Source: Paludibacteraceae bacterium
GTDB lineage: Bacteria; Bacteroidota; Bacteroidia; Bacteroidales; Paludibacteraceae
Length of the DNA stretch: 64,000 bases
Reading direction: 5' to 3'
Assembly (NCBI GenBank): GCA_017448985.1
Contig: JAFSKL010000019.1
Span: 1-64,000, forward strand
The notes under the pieces: model-generated
The model's database searches: none
Seen by the model: only the letters and a program-made list of their open reading frames with translations
Told to the model about the DNA's origin: nothing
Part shown: in pieces, positions 42,401 to 49,800 of the stretch
Layout of the letters: every line of letters begins with the position of its first letter
Position numbering within the stretch: position 1 is the first letter of the stretch
Made by a program: the position numbers and the translations under genes

Positions 42401-44589
42401 TTCGCTTTCTCATCTTTTTCTGTCGCCACAAACCAACGCCCCCATCTATTGTGGAAGGTCTCGGACGCTATAGATTTGGTATATGACCCATCCTCATTAT
42501 GCAGGTTCGCTGATGCCACTGCTACGTTCTCGTTAGTAGAGACACCCGTACACATAACAATATTGGTAGCGGAAGGCAAGGTCCCCAAACTTACAGTTCC
42601 CGCATTATCTCCCATTATATCTGCGCCACCGGATGAGGTGTACAGACTACCTGTTACGTTTAGAGCGCCGTTAACAATTAACCGGGCATCATCCAACGCA
42701 TCTTTAGATTTACCATTGCCTCTATTCTTATGAATGGTCAAATTGTCAATAGAGCGGAAATATAACCCATTGCAATAAAGCCCCCAGTTATCATTATCAA
42801 ATAAATATGCTTTGGATGAACAGGTTAATGAAGCATCGCTTTTGATTTCTATAACAGCTCCCGGTTGTACTATCATCGGCTTGGATAGCGTCATATTGCA
42901 ATTAGTCAATATGATGTGCATGTTGCTCGTTATAGGCAAATTATAGTCACTTGAACCAATGCTTATTCCCATAACCGACAAATTAAGTGCATCAATATTG
43001 GCTGTACCACTCAATTCATAACATACAAGATCAGTCGTTGGATCGTACCACTTGCGAACAACCGATTGTGCGTCATTCATGATAAATAAAGATCCCGATT
43101 TGGCAATAAGAGGGAATGTCACTTCGTTTGCACTTCCATCTCCGAACACATTACAGTAATTCTGTTCCTTCGCTCCATACTCATATCTCACGGGCACCTC
43201 TATGTTTTGAACCGTATAACTCTGGAACGGGAAGAATTTCCAACTGCTTCTGCTATTATAAATAGATTGACATGCCGTACCGCCACGCCAATCGCCGACA
43301 GCAAACATTTCCCATACTTCAGAATTATTCTTTGCAGTAATTGAGCCTACGCCAACCGTATTATTTCCCTGGTTCATGTCCTGCCCCTTGATAAATCCCC
43401 AGCAATAAAGCTTAGCGCCACTATTCAAATCTATATGGCCGCCGGAAGACATATCAATCATTCCACAAGGACCCGTTGGATAGGCAGAAGGTTTACCGCC
43501 ACCGGCAGACATAATCTTTCCTCCAACGCAGATACTTCCATTACATGTTATATTAGCGCCATCCATCATAGTCAACCGGCGATAAACGGACAATGTGGCT
43601 GATGCTGTGACAACTTCAGGCGTGGTTTGTGTCGCATTTGACTTGTTATATGGAATAAATAATGTAACATTGGACGGGATGGTATAGTTACCGCTTACCA
43701 AACGTCCGTCTTGTGCAACCTTCACTACATAGGGAGAGCGGCTGCTGGCTTCCGTAATGGCATCGGGCAGATTATTGTGCATTCCTCCGTTCACCACGTA
43801 AAAGAGAGCACTTCCATTATCCTCCATAAAGACTGCACCAACGGTAACGTCGGTAGTAAAAGTCAAATCTAACTCAGGGTCAAAGGAGAAAAAACCTTTC
43901 GTCGTCCCACCGTCTGTCGTTGTAAACCAGCCTGCGAACCTATATCCATCATCAGGCAACGCCACCAAATGAACAACACCGTCTGCCAATATTGTTCCAT
44001 AGCCGGAAACGGGAGTTCCGTTGTTGGTAATGGTGAAAACGCCATGCTCCGGCGCCACGAATGAATAGGAAACACGCTGAATAAACTCCGCGTAGCAATT
44101 AACATCCGTATATACATCACTATTTCCGGTAGGTGCCGCTCCTGTTTTCTTGGTTACTGTATACGTTGCTTCGGTTGTTAACAAATTATAGGTATCATCC
44201 GTGTTCTTTGAATACCATCCTGTAAATTTATAACTATCACTCCTTACTTTGGCCTGAAAGGTGAAGGTCATGGATGTACTGGCTCCTTCCACTTGCGCAG
44301 AAACAGCCGTTGTCGAACTGGTACAATTTTTCCATCCGGAGTTATTCGAAGTCGAAGAACTCGCTACACTTACATACACTTGTCCGGCACCGGTTGGGCT
44401 ACCATCTTTTAGAAAAGCCTGACCACGCCCATACCTGACAGGGTCGGAGGCTTGAGCAGACTGCATTCCACCCAGCACACACAACAACGCAACCATCGCC
44501 GCATAGCGGAAAAGGCTTAGGCTTTTTCCACTGCAATTCTTCCGACTAAACAAATTCATTCTCATATCGCTTTTTGTCTTAAATTTCAT
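33475..44589 (-). CDS. Giant secreted repeat protein 1 (3704 aa), beta-helix plus InlB-type repeats
   Basis: A signal sequence (hydrophobic 27-46, ending AQAS) starts this 3704-residue protein. A short N-terminal repeat region (KFTGWYS, RFAGWFT) is followed by a central module shared with the two other giants (DNA about 42540-43735; LYCWGFIKG, VWEMFAVGDWRGG, LPITSNM). A very long Thr/Asn/Gly beta-helix (about 38560-41460) has rungs of the G-T-F-N-V-T-A-T-T-x-x-A-Y-G-x-Y type. Listeria-Bacteroides (InlB B) repeats come next (about 37000-38440), then a second beta-helix (about 35480-36990), another InlB repeat and a C-terminal beta domain. The end, LIDDKIYIDVNGRRYDATG, is the shared tag. It is probably surface-exposed or released, with an adhesin-like role; no enzyme motif is seen. 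Confidence 0.82.
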   Translation of the reverse strand: MKFKTKSDMRMNLFSRKNCSGKSLSLFRYAAMVALLCVLGGMQSAQASDPVRYGRGQAFLKDGSPTGAGQVYVSVASSSTSNNSGWKNCTSSTTAVSAQVEGASTSMTFTFQAKVRSDSYKFTGWYSKNTDDTYNLLTTEATYTVTKKTGAAPTGNSDVYTDVNCYAEFIQRVSYSFVAPEHGVFTITNNGTPVSGYGTILADGVVHLVALPDDGYRFAGWFTTTDGGTTKGFFSFDPELDLTFTTDVTVGAVFMEDNGSALFYVVNGGMHNNLPDAITEASSRSPYVVKVAQDGRLVSGNYTIPSNVTLFIPYNKSNATQTTPEVVTASATLSVYRRLTMMDGANITCNGSICVGGKIMSAGGGKPSAYPTGPCGMIDMSSGGHIDLNSGAKLYCWGFIKGQDMNQGNNTVGVGSITAKNNSEVWEMFAVGDWRGGTACQSIYNSRSSWKFFPFQSYTVQNIEVPVRYEYGAKEQNYCNVFGDGSANEVTFPLIAKSGSLFIMNDAQSVVRKWYDPTTDLVCYELSGTANIDALNLSVMGISIGSSDYNLPITSNMHIILTNCNMTLSKPMIVQPGAVIEIKSDASLTCSSKAYLFDNDNWGLYCNGLYFRSIDNLTIHKNRGNGKSKDALDDARLIVNGALNVTGSLYTSSGGADIMGDNAGTVSLGTLPSATNIVMCTGVSTNENVAVASANLHNEDGSYTKSIASETFHNRWGRWFVATEKDEKANHTYAFTYISSGAVSGITGTSTNPAIPAVYAPDQTGLVAGRKWCNVEQDATCTSIYNATQSLNGVAASDIKYTYKTTDWLQLLTTETANVYGGSDNNLYAQDGCTISSLGSVDEDCLYTIDDEGTPVKKALVDGSFVALEKNENDEAWHNSADVEEYYVSFTGCVWHHATKYEGEEKAYMVEGGNYIWYNNDWLLVERESPYFYVRNAQNVKQYYTYENNVWVLASPCVQVTDAIDTEEHPRMFYFLPEALTVAFSKKNATIKLLKDVSATMSPISCTTKNTTYTWNLNGHKATIKVTGSGSSVNLFAINMPNGTFTITDESDDKDGQLEITTSIKIDKVANACRGIAVLDGSLVLEAGTVKLSNTYAYSSTSNSGMIKGIYIAPGKSFTMEGGAIYVESPYYPRAINVDGSASANATVTLNAGTITANTTSKTTAMGIYSIGGTTTIKNGVTINATTKTEAAYGIYLDATTSGYWGKLNMTGGEVNATATTKTAYGVYVGGTYAFTKTSPNAISGTYRAVANISGGTFNVITNGTTTAYGVLSLGTTTISNATFNVTPKTTTGYGLFVQDGTTTVNSGTFNVNATATAKGIYANGAQPADKTGRPYNPNVIVNNGTFNVTATTSTPSYGIHVDCNSRVITSTEEGYYAGVYSSVPTVTIHDGVFDVHSTTKEAWGAYVACNYRFETGTNTVAEWYRPTLTINDGTFEVTTGSGANAEAIRSYGITHVNGGDFTVSSGATYAYGFRVMDGIGTTSGNPTFTVNATTTNAYGAVADVSQPADKTGLPCQGDLTIGGGTFTVDAVTSDAYGLYVNASGRVITSTAEGYFPGDYSSIGRATVDGGTFEVTTQTLNAVGAYVKRDVQANRYVTKGELTINDGDFTVATSVHTKSKIVAGVQTYGPTTITGGTFDVTAANSTTAANANTAYGVYTLDDETTISGTPEITVKSYTGAYGVVAQADAANSTTGLTYNSHMTVNGGTYNVSTTGATTACGAYAAAPAPRVIASGDYAGDYYSTAELTVNGGTFNVVANTTTAIGAMSGRNYISANTKPNTFSKFSYGMLNINGGTFNVSTLGTTTAEGVRSHGTTTISGGTFNVTPKTTSAFGVRAYAGTTTINDDVETPTFNVTATESAFGIRAGEQPADKTGLTYNGTVVVNAGMFIVTANSTGTAYGLYAFASRRKVTSTSSGNYVGAYASAGNITANGGEFDINATTNAYGIVVAARSGYAAFTQSSVTYPAAYATPQATINGGKFKMESTTDANATAYATNTAAAVANFGVSGGYYNLKTNLPTYVVSPKQVITLNDQNPNYPTYLYKVGDGALITWKNGSATLTSAPNLFELGITPVYYGETPAKTDAQYTYTFDGWSIADEGDKLESLPAVSADATYYAHYTKTVRTYTVSIAANDAEWGQVSESSVAGVPYGTAITTSENTLTVNGTTVTATPAETTAQYTYAFDHWETPASVIEATNVQAVFTRTPRSYSVTLNTNSGTINSGDVTGYTYGVGATLPTDITRTGYDFGGWYDNSGFEGDAVTIISTSATGDKEYWAKWTASTYTVTLNTNSGTINTGDVAGYTYGVGATLPTDITRTGYDFGGWYDNSGFEGDAVTIISASVTGDKEYWAKWTASTYTVTLNTNSGTINSGDVTGYTYGVGATLPTDITRTSYDFGGWYDNSGFAGDAVTIISTSATGNKEYWAKWILNTVTVLWKNGDTVIETDEGVTIGSAPSFDGETPTKATDATYGYTFDGWDDGTNVYAADALPAVSGAVTYTAHFATTPTVASVKVGSTTTYYTTIDAAFAHVNLQTANTELKLLRNTTAAASLVFTPAAAITCTFDLNNCTLSGELGRLIDVKLAKSTFIITDKSVAKGGKVDNNYNANERVYGVVLTAGTFKLQNGAIYSTNPHTYSSATANKSSAATAVYVASGQTFTMENGTVESASQYASYAIYMARGTSTVTIKNGLVKGRTTKSTTAAGIYNLGKGLTVNGGHIVAHAWTTTAYGIYLYGGHGTINGGTIEATNDTTDNKGSTTTYGIYVNYYNSTYKGVLTIPSTSTVNVFAKARTTTSYAIFVGGGSTGNTIAGGTFTAKTKTGKTAYCVNSSGNITISGGTFTANAATTNAYGIYSARGTITINGNPTFNVTAGSTTAYGALAYGTIGKKGTGKYSGTIEINGGTFNVTSTAETAWGAYAGLASRDLRSCSATNDTVPGLHYMPGILVVNDGTFNVKATTTGAFGIVVAKAKSESGTVGTTARIPLGTVTGGKFKVESMGDANATAYAMNSATTAARLVVQGGYYNTKRTDASETSNIEDKYTAPTKSCNYHVLPLEGEDPYKYEVAEAYTLTWDLDGGTVTTAGTGAAVDATDAPNTIVKAGASITAPVVTKTGYTFDGWSPAVAATMPAANTTYTATWKVDIVGDRLDIVDWTSSTLTINANGWKASGWPYSINGTSYEKGARAADRTLTINYSSSAGEDLSLTLKDKESNIISLHKYRIPFIGTTEGVTEADTIYVNSGTLDIDASTLTNVGGLYVRPEASVNITGGTLEIGKLVLRTLPWQAAAISGNFTTSETWYTRIAPNNRTISGPGGEITYESASYYQFALPLDCTVPLSEIHVSHGANTPYGNTWLLKYYSEESRSTNGASGDNWVAVAMEEKEKETYHIQGGVGYEMSSNSNYYREFYFPVGAVNSASLGTTTTVSYHESPKGANHAGWNIICSPLMGTYENKFEDIETALKISELQTDGSYLQYAPDEIPAAIPFSYQAGKNGVLDFSGTELTEALSAPRRRMPATEEFVRLQWLRLFVNDDEGHGDETSILSHPTRYEEAYKTGIDVAKQSFTASRALIYSSHAYGEMAFAGVADSLLEKGVALTIYSPSAQSLTISMRENNWLNRMEYVWLIDKETGIRTDLLTDEYSFYATEGTTAGRFFIEGVFAPKVTTDLQNDGMMNDESRMARKLLIDDKIYIDVNGRRYDATGKLVNDK
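37311..37976 (-). repeat. Three near-identical 222-bp tandem repeats in giant 1
   Basis: Units begin at 37311, 37533 and 37755. Each encodes a 74-residue InlB/Flg_new-type repeat (GYTYGVGATLPTDITRTGYD, FGGWYDNSGF, EYWAKW) with only scattered base differences, so the duplication is recent or homogenised. Confidence 0.88.
38700..40900 (-). repeat. Higher-order repeat of about 540 bp in giant 1
   Basis: Landmarks recur in the same order. The Q-P-A-D-K-T-G block is near 38976, 40060 and 40598, with a diverged form near 39525. The R-V-I-T-S-T-x-E-G-Y block is near 38837, 39382, 39930 and 40460. Each super-unit holds several beta-helix rungs. Boundaries are approximate. Confidence 0.7.
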
Positions 44590-44641
44590 ACACTTTTTCT
44601 TAAATGCGCGCGCATATACAACACACGCACAAAATACGCTG

Positions 44642-44671
44642 CAAATTTACAACATATTTTTTAAATTACAA
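44642..44671 (-). promoter_or_regulatory. Promoter of the giant 1 unit
   Basis: Minus strand TTG (44669-44671), 19-bp spacer, TAAATTTG (44642-44649), about 53 bp before the start codon. Confidence 0.7.
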
Positions 44672-44723
44672 AAAACAAAGAACTAAAAATGTTGGAATTT
44701 TACAATTTGCAACATCTAAATTA

Positions 44724-44760
44724 CAAAAAAAGGAAACCTTGTATTCATACAAGGCTTCCT
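44724..44760 (-). terminator. Rho-independent terminator after the 608-aa gene
   Basis: On the minus strand AGGAA-G-CCTTGTAT pairs with ATACAAGG-T-TTCCT (one mismatch, 13 pairs) and is followed by seven T. It lies 24 nt after the stop and ends the RelA/SpoT-giant 2 unit. Confidence 0.85.
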
Positions 44761-44783
44761 ATGAAATACATATGAGCGAACTT

Positions 44784-46610
44784 TTATGGCACAAAAATGG
44801 TCAACTTCTCGTTTTCTCCTTGGAGAACATACGAACCGGATTCCAGACTAATCGCCTTGGTTTCTCCCGGTGCGGCATCCCACTCTTCCACAACTCCGCC
44901 GTCACCACTAACCGTGACATGCTGTGCCTCCGATACGCTCACTGTGATATTTTTGCCTGATTCGTCCTCACAAGCCACTTTGATAGTTGTATGCGGATAG
45001 ACGGGGTCTGTCTCCTCCGGCGCATCAGTAGAGATAATCATCTCCGACTTTTGATTAATATCTGCATAAATGAGCACATACAAATAACCATCCGGATCTA
45101 CTCGGTCTGCCCATTGCTCCAACACATCAGGCGTGATTTCCCAAGTTCCACCTTTTTTAGGTATGCTATGGGTTGCCACCACATGCACATCGGTATTCTT
45201 AGGTTTGAAATCACAGGTATCTCCAATATAAGCATCACAAGCCTTCGTATTATTATTCCACGTAAATACCATTGTACCTTGACGCCAATCATTGTAATAG
45301 AAGCGATAGAATTTAGCTCCTGCCGAATATCTATCAACAGTTAACTTATTCTCTCCCCTGTTAAGCAGTGGTTTCGTTGCACAATCGGACGGGCCCCACT
45401 CGGAAGCAATAAGTGAAGTACGCACTGAACATTCAAACCGAACATAAAGATATTGTTCGTTTGTATGTTTCCATAAAGCCAGCATTTCCTCTTCCAGCAA
45501 GCCCAACCAGTGTCCTTTTTCGGAAGCAAGGAACTGATAAGAAGCGATGGCATCCTTGAGGAAGAAATCAGGATCTGTACCTATGTACATGCGGAAGACA
45601 TGGTCTGTAGGTGTGGTAAAGATAGTAGCCGTATCCCATGACATAGGAATAGCATACAAAGCCGTTGTGTCATTCGCCTTGAGAACAACTCGCTGATTAT
45701 ACTTCAGTACTGTAGCTCCGCCACGCGGAGGGGCCTGCGGCACACGGTTCACAGTAAGCAAACCGTCCTTCGAAGAATAGAACTTCGCATAGAACATACC
45801 CGACCCGTTCTCGCTCTTCGCAACATAGTTTTTCAGCTCGGCGCTGGACACCTTAAGCGAATCTTTGGATTTGATTTGCTTAATCTGCAGAATGTTCTCA
45901 TCTGCTCCAAGTTCATCATCCGTCGGATCGTAATCGCAGAGGGAACCAACCGTCAGTTTAAGGTTGGATTCTCCCAACCATTTATAGTAAATGGAGTCAT
46001 ACTGCCATTGGACATAGGGTACTACCACATGACGGTCCTTGTCATTGGCTTTCACTTGAATAGTATCGCCAAACTGCAAGAATTCTGTTCCGCTCATACA
46101 GCTGGAGAAGAACATATCATCCGGTGCGATAGAAATCGTTCCTTTGGACTTGAAGGTTACTTTAACAAATACTTCTACATTATAGGAAATACCGGAACTC
46201 AACAAAAGATTGCGGTATCCCTTACCCATCTTAATGAAGTACACTAACTTACCATCTATAGTGGCCGTCTCAAGTGGCGGACGATAAGGCATCGAGAATT
46301 CGACAGCACCGGGATTATCTTTGCAGAACAAACTACAGATGATACTATCTTTATATACACCTGAGGTACACGAGAAATCCATCTCCACTTCAGGTGCCGG
46401 ATCGTTCTCGTTTTGAGGCGTAAAATAGACAGCCAAAGGAAGGTCGAAAGTCCAAGCCGTATACCACACGGTTCTCGGCCCGGATATCTCCGCCTTATAA
46501 TCTTTTCCCAACGGGATAGCATCCGTACATGCAGCACCTGATTGTGCGTGCATGTTGGACACTAATCCCAATAGGAAAATCATTATGCCTAAAAGATGCT
46601 TCGTTCTCAT
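44784..46610 (-). CDS. Secreted 608-aa protein with repeated beta domains
   Basis: The start is the ATG at 46610 (MRTKHLLGIMIFLLGLVSNM, signal peptide ending AHAQS-like MHAQS). The longer frame would overlap the peptide gene. The mature protein seems to hold about four related beta-sandwich units of about 130 residues, each with an aromatic strand pair and a C-D-F/Y or Y-I-G-T/D turn (TVWYTAWTFDLPLAVYF, GSLCDYDPTDD, FRMYIGTDPDFF, DAYIGDTCDFKP). It lacks the C-terminal tag of the giants and ends GENEKLTIFVP. No enzyme motif is recognised. It follows the 47-aa peptide gene by 13 nt in the giant 2 unit, so it is probably an extracellular partner. Confidence 0.7.
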   Translation of the reverse strand: MRTKHLLGIMIFLLGLVSNMHAQSGAACTDAIPLGKDYKAEISGPRTVWYTAWTFDLPLAVYFTPQNENDPAPEVEMDFSCTSGVYKDSIICSLFCKDNPGAVEFSMPYRPPLETATIDGKLVYFIKMGKGYRNLLLSSGISYNVEVFVKVTFKSKGTISIAPDDMFFSSCMSGTEFLQFGDTIQVKANDKDRHVVVPYVQWQYDSIYYKWLGESNLKLTVGSLCDYDPTDDELGADENILQIKQIKSKDSLKVSSAELKNYVAKSENGSGMFYAKFYSSKDGLLTVNRVPQAPPRGGATVLKYNQRVVLKANDTTALYAIPMSWDTATIFTTPTDHVFRMYIGTDPDFFLKDAIASYQFLASEKGHWLGLLEEEMLALWKHTNEQYLYVRFECSVRTSLIASEWGPSDCATKPLLNRGENKLTVDRYSAGAKFYRFYYNDWRQGTMVFTWNNNTKACDAYIGDTCDFKPKNTDVHVVATHSIPKKGGTWEITPDVLEQWADRVDPDGYLYVLIYADINQKSEMIISTDAPEETDPVYPHTTIKVACEDESGKNITVSVSEAQHVTVSGDGGVVEEWDAAPGETKAISLESGSYVLQGENEKLTIFVP

Positions 46611-46623
46611 AGGTTTTCGATTT

Positions 46624-46767
46624 TTAGAAGACAGGGGCACTTCCATGACGACCAGCGATACCGGAAGGTCCGGGAGGAGGAACCGGAAGCGAAGATGTAC
46701 CAAGAATCGTTGCGGACGAAAGAATCATCACTACCTCTGTCTGAGGGAAAATATATTGCTTTTTCAT
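46624..46767 (-). CDS. 47-aa peptide (APVF family), follows giant 2
   Basis: ATG at 46765-46767, stop TAA at 46624-46626. It begins MKKQYIFPQTEVVMILSSAT, continues with a Gly/Pro-rich stretch (LPVPPPGPSG) and ends GRHGSAPVF. It has the same start and end as the 51-aa peptide after giant 3. The opening M-K-K-x-Y-x-x-P-x-x-E is a pattern I know from many short unnamed Bacteroidales proteins. It is not a standard signal peptide. It lies 35 nt after giant 2 and 13 nt before the 608-aa gene. Possible roles are a small partner, a peptide signal or a precursor; none is shown. Confidence 0.75.
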   Translation of the reverse strand: MKKQYIFPQTEVVMILSSATILGTSSLPVPPPGPSGIAGRHGSAPVF

Positions 46768-46802
46768 ATTCGTATTTTTTTTCTATTAGTTAATACACAA
46801 TA

Positions 46803-49800
46803 TTATTTCAATAATTTTCCATCAATGGTATAAACCCTGTCACCACGGATGATCAATACCTGATTGTCTATCAGCACTTTGGTTGCTACTGCATCTTTGC
46901 TATCCACAATAGCTGCGTCAATGGCTGTTGAAATCTGAGAACTCTTCGCGATTACGCGTAATCCATATTCACTGGTATTACCACTTTGGAGCATCAACGT
47001 ATAATTGCCATCGCTGAGGTTGGTCACAGCCTCACCGTCACGCATGAGATAGAGGGCATACTCGGCATTGGCGTTGGCATTGACACAGGAAATCTGATAC
47101 TCTCCTGCAACAGGAGCATAGATGCTTAACGGATATTCAGCGCGTTCATTTGTCAGAGCAACTGTATTGACGCAGAGTTTCGCATCATAGCGGTCAATCC
47201 ACATCTGTGCCACCTTGCTGCTGACGCCAAACTTAGCGAGGTCCTGACCAATGACATACCGGTCTTCCTTCTCGTCAGTTGTCTCTACAATGAGACGGTC
47301 TGACATCTTGTTATCGCGAGCAATCTCTACCACAAACTTCGACTCATTCTCTGCCTGCGGAGCACGGCGATATGCAGGAGCAGGAGACGATCCGGAGTGA
47401 ACAGTAGCATAAACCGTACCCGGAGTAGCCATCTGTACAAAGATCGGTTTCGCAACAATCAAACCGGAGGTCGCCCCATCGACTACCGTATAACTCTGGG
47501 CTCCGTTGTTGTCATATGTCTGATATTTTGCAACACCGGTGCTCAAATCTGCCGTATAAAGGGCAGGGTTCGAGATGGCGTTCCAGTTAGCAAAATTCGC
47601 ACCGGCACTACCGCTTGCCGTCGAAACGGTGAGGTTGCGTGTCTGGAGTGCCGCTCCGGCTTTCTTATGGAAGTCAAGCTTCGACTGACCTGATGCCAGA
47701 TAGATCATATACAGTTTACCCGGAACCATCTCGGCGCCCGTCTCGTGGAGGAACTTCCAATACTGGTAGGTGTCATCCGTTCCGCCAACCTTGGCATAGG
47801 CAGCACCGTCAAACTCAATGATGTATATCTGACTGCCTGAACTCAAGCGGCTGCTTGTACCATAGATACCCGTTGCCGGATTCACTCTCCACGGCACTGC
47901 TACGGCATACCATTGACCGGCATCAAAGGAATGATTCAGCCGATAGATAGCTTCACCAATGATAGTTAGGTTCTCCGGATTCAGCAACTGACCGCAAGCA
48001 GAACCGTCGGAAGTGATAATAAGATCTTTCACTTCACTATTTTCAGGAACATCCCATGTTTCACCCGTTGCAACCGTCTTATCTGCAATAGCAATCGGCG
48101 TGAAGTTTGCTGTAAGCGTAATATTCTCTGTCAGCGTGAAACTCGGGTGAGCAGCTTCAGTCTCGCCATCACTCCAACCATCAAAGGTATATTTCTCATC
48201 ATTGTAACTTACTGCGACATTCGTAACATTCGTTCCGTAGTCAAATGTACCGGCACCCGTGAATGTACATACGCCGCTAAGGTTACTCTTCAAGGTAATT
48301 GTGTACTGGTTTAAAGTACCGGTAAACACTGCCTTGTAGTCAGCAGCAGCTTTGACTGTCTCAACCGTCTTGGTAGGATCTGCCGTATTCTGCCATACAT
48401 ACGTGTATGAATAGCCTTCAGCCGGATTTTGCTTTTCTACACCGCTTGTCGGAACGGTCGGCATTGCACCATAGGCCAACGACTGGGTTGTTCCGATCTG
48501 AGTAGTACCATCCTCTTGATAGAAGCGGATATTGAAAGTCTTTGCCACTTCACGATAAACAGCGGTGTACGATTTTGCACTGGTATCAGAAACAGCCTCA
48601 GGAGCTGGCGACCAATGATCAAACTCATAGGTAAACTCGTTGGTGGCAGGTTTGCCTCCAAATGACTCATCTTCTTTCTGCGGTTTTCCATTAACAATAG
48701 CAGGAGCTACAGGCATAGCACCGACAGCCACATCGCCTTGTTTGAGTACCGTAGTTCCGTTATAATCAAAGAATGTAACAGCATACTCCGTAGGAGGATC
48801 TTCTACGAAGGTAGCGGTATAGGTAGCATCTCCGGTAACTGCTGCCAAAGCAGGACTCCAAATAAGTGTATGACCTATTTTTGTCGGGGTGTTCTCACAC
48901 TCAGGCCACTCATTATGGGTCAAGAACTGCGTTTCAATCAAAGAACCGCCTTCATTCCGGAAAGTAATGGTGTACATACGCGGTTTCTCGGTAAAGGTTG
49001 CCGTATAGGTCACATCACCTGTTACGCGTCCGGGAGTAGGTGACCAGCCCGTGAAATCATAGGTATAGTCGATATTGGACTCACGAGTGGGGTTCGTTCC
49101 CAAGAATTCAACTTCTGTACCGTAAGGAACTTCGTATTCATCTACCAAATCGCCAAATTTATCTGTCGTCTTAACGATTGTACCATCCCAGTTCTTCCAT
49201 GTGATAGTACATGTCTTTTCTTTCCAGGACTTTGAATCATCATCCCAATAGTAATAGGTATCATTTTCGGGGTGGAGACAGTGGTAGAGATTATCCACAT
49301 TTTCAACCTCCCACCATTGACAATCGTCCATCAGGATAAACAATCTTCCTGCACCGGCAGCATCGCTGAAGGTGTAATCCGCATTTCCGGATATGACACC
49401 CGCTGTTTTGGTCGCAGATACAGCCACATATCCTTGCGGTTTGGCATAATATACATCGCCTGTAGTTACATTGTGTTTAACCATGAAGCACTCATCCACC
49501 ACCATGTCATCCCATTTGTCATTCTGATAGCAATATGCATCACCTTCATGGGCATAATTATCTTCATCTGTGTAGGACTCTTTATAGGTTCCGTCACCAT
49601 TCCGCAGTTTAGCAGGATAGAATGTCCTGTTCTCGAAAGTCCCGCTTCCTTTTACATTGTAAACAGGTCTCTCGCCCGCTTCAGAAGCGTCATCGTTGAA
49701 GATAAAAGTACCGGCATCTTCGTTAGAAGAGAAGATATTTGCGCCACTCGCAGAGGTATAAACAAAACCGGAAGCCGTTGCGAATGTACCATGCACATTA

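Noticed and set aside
46611..46703. N-terminal extension of the 608-aa protein
   Set aside because: It overlaps the APVF peptide gene in another frame and lacks signal-peptide character; a clear signal peptide starts at 46610.
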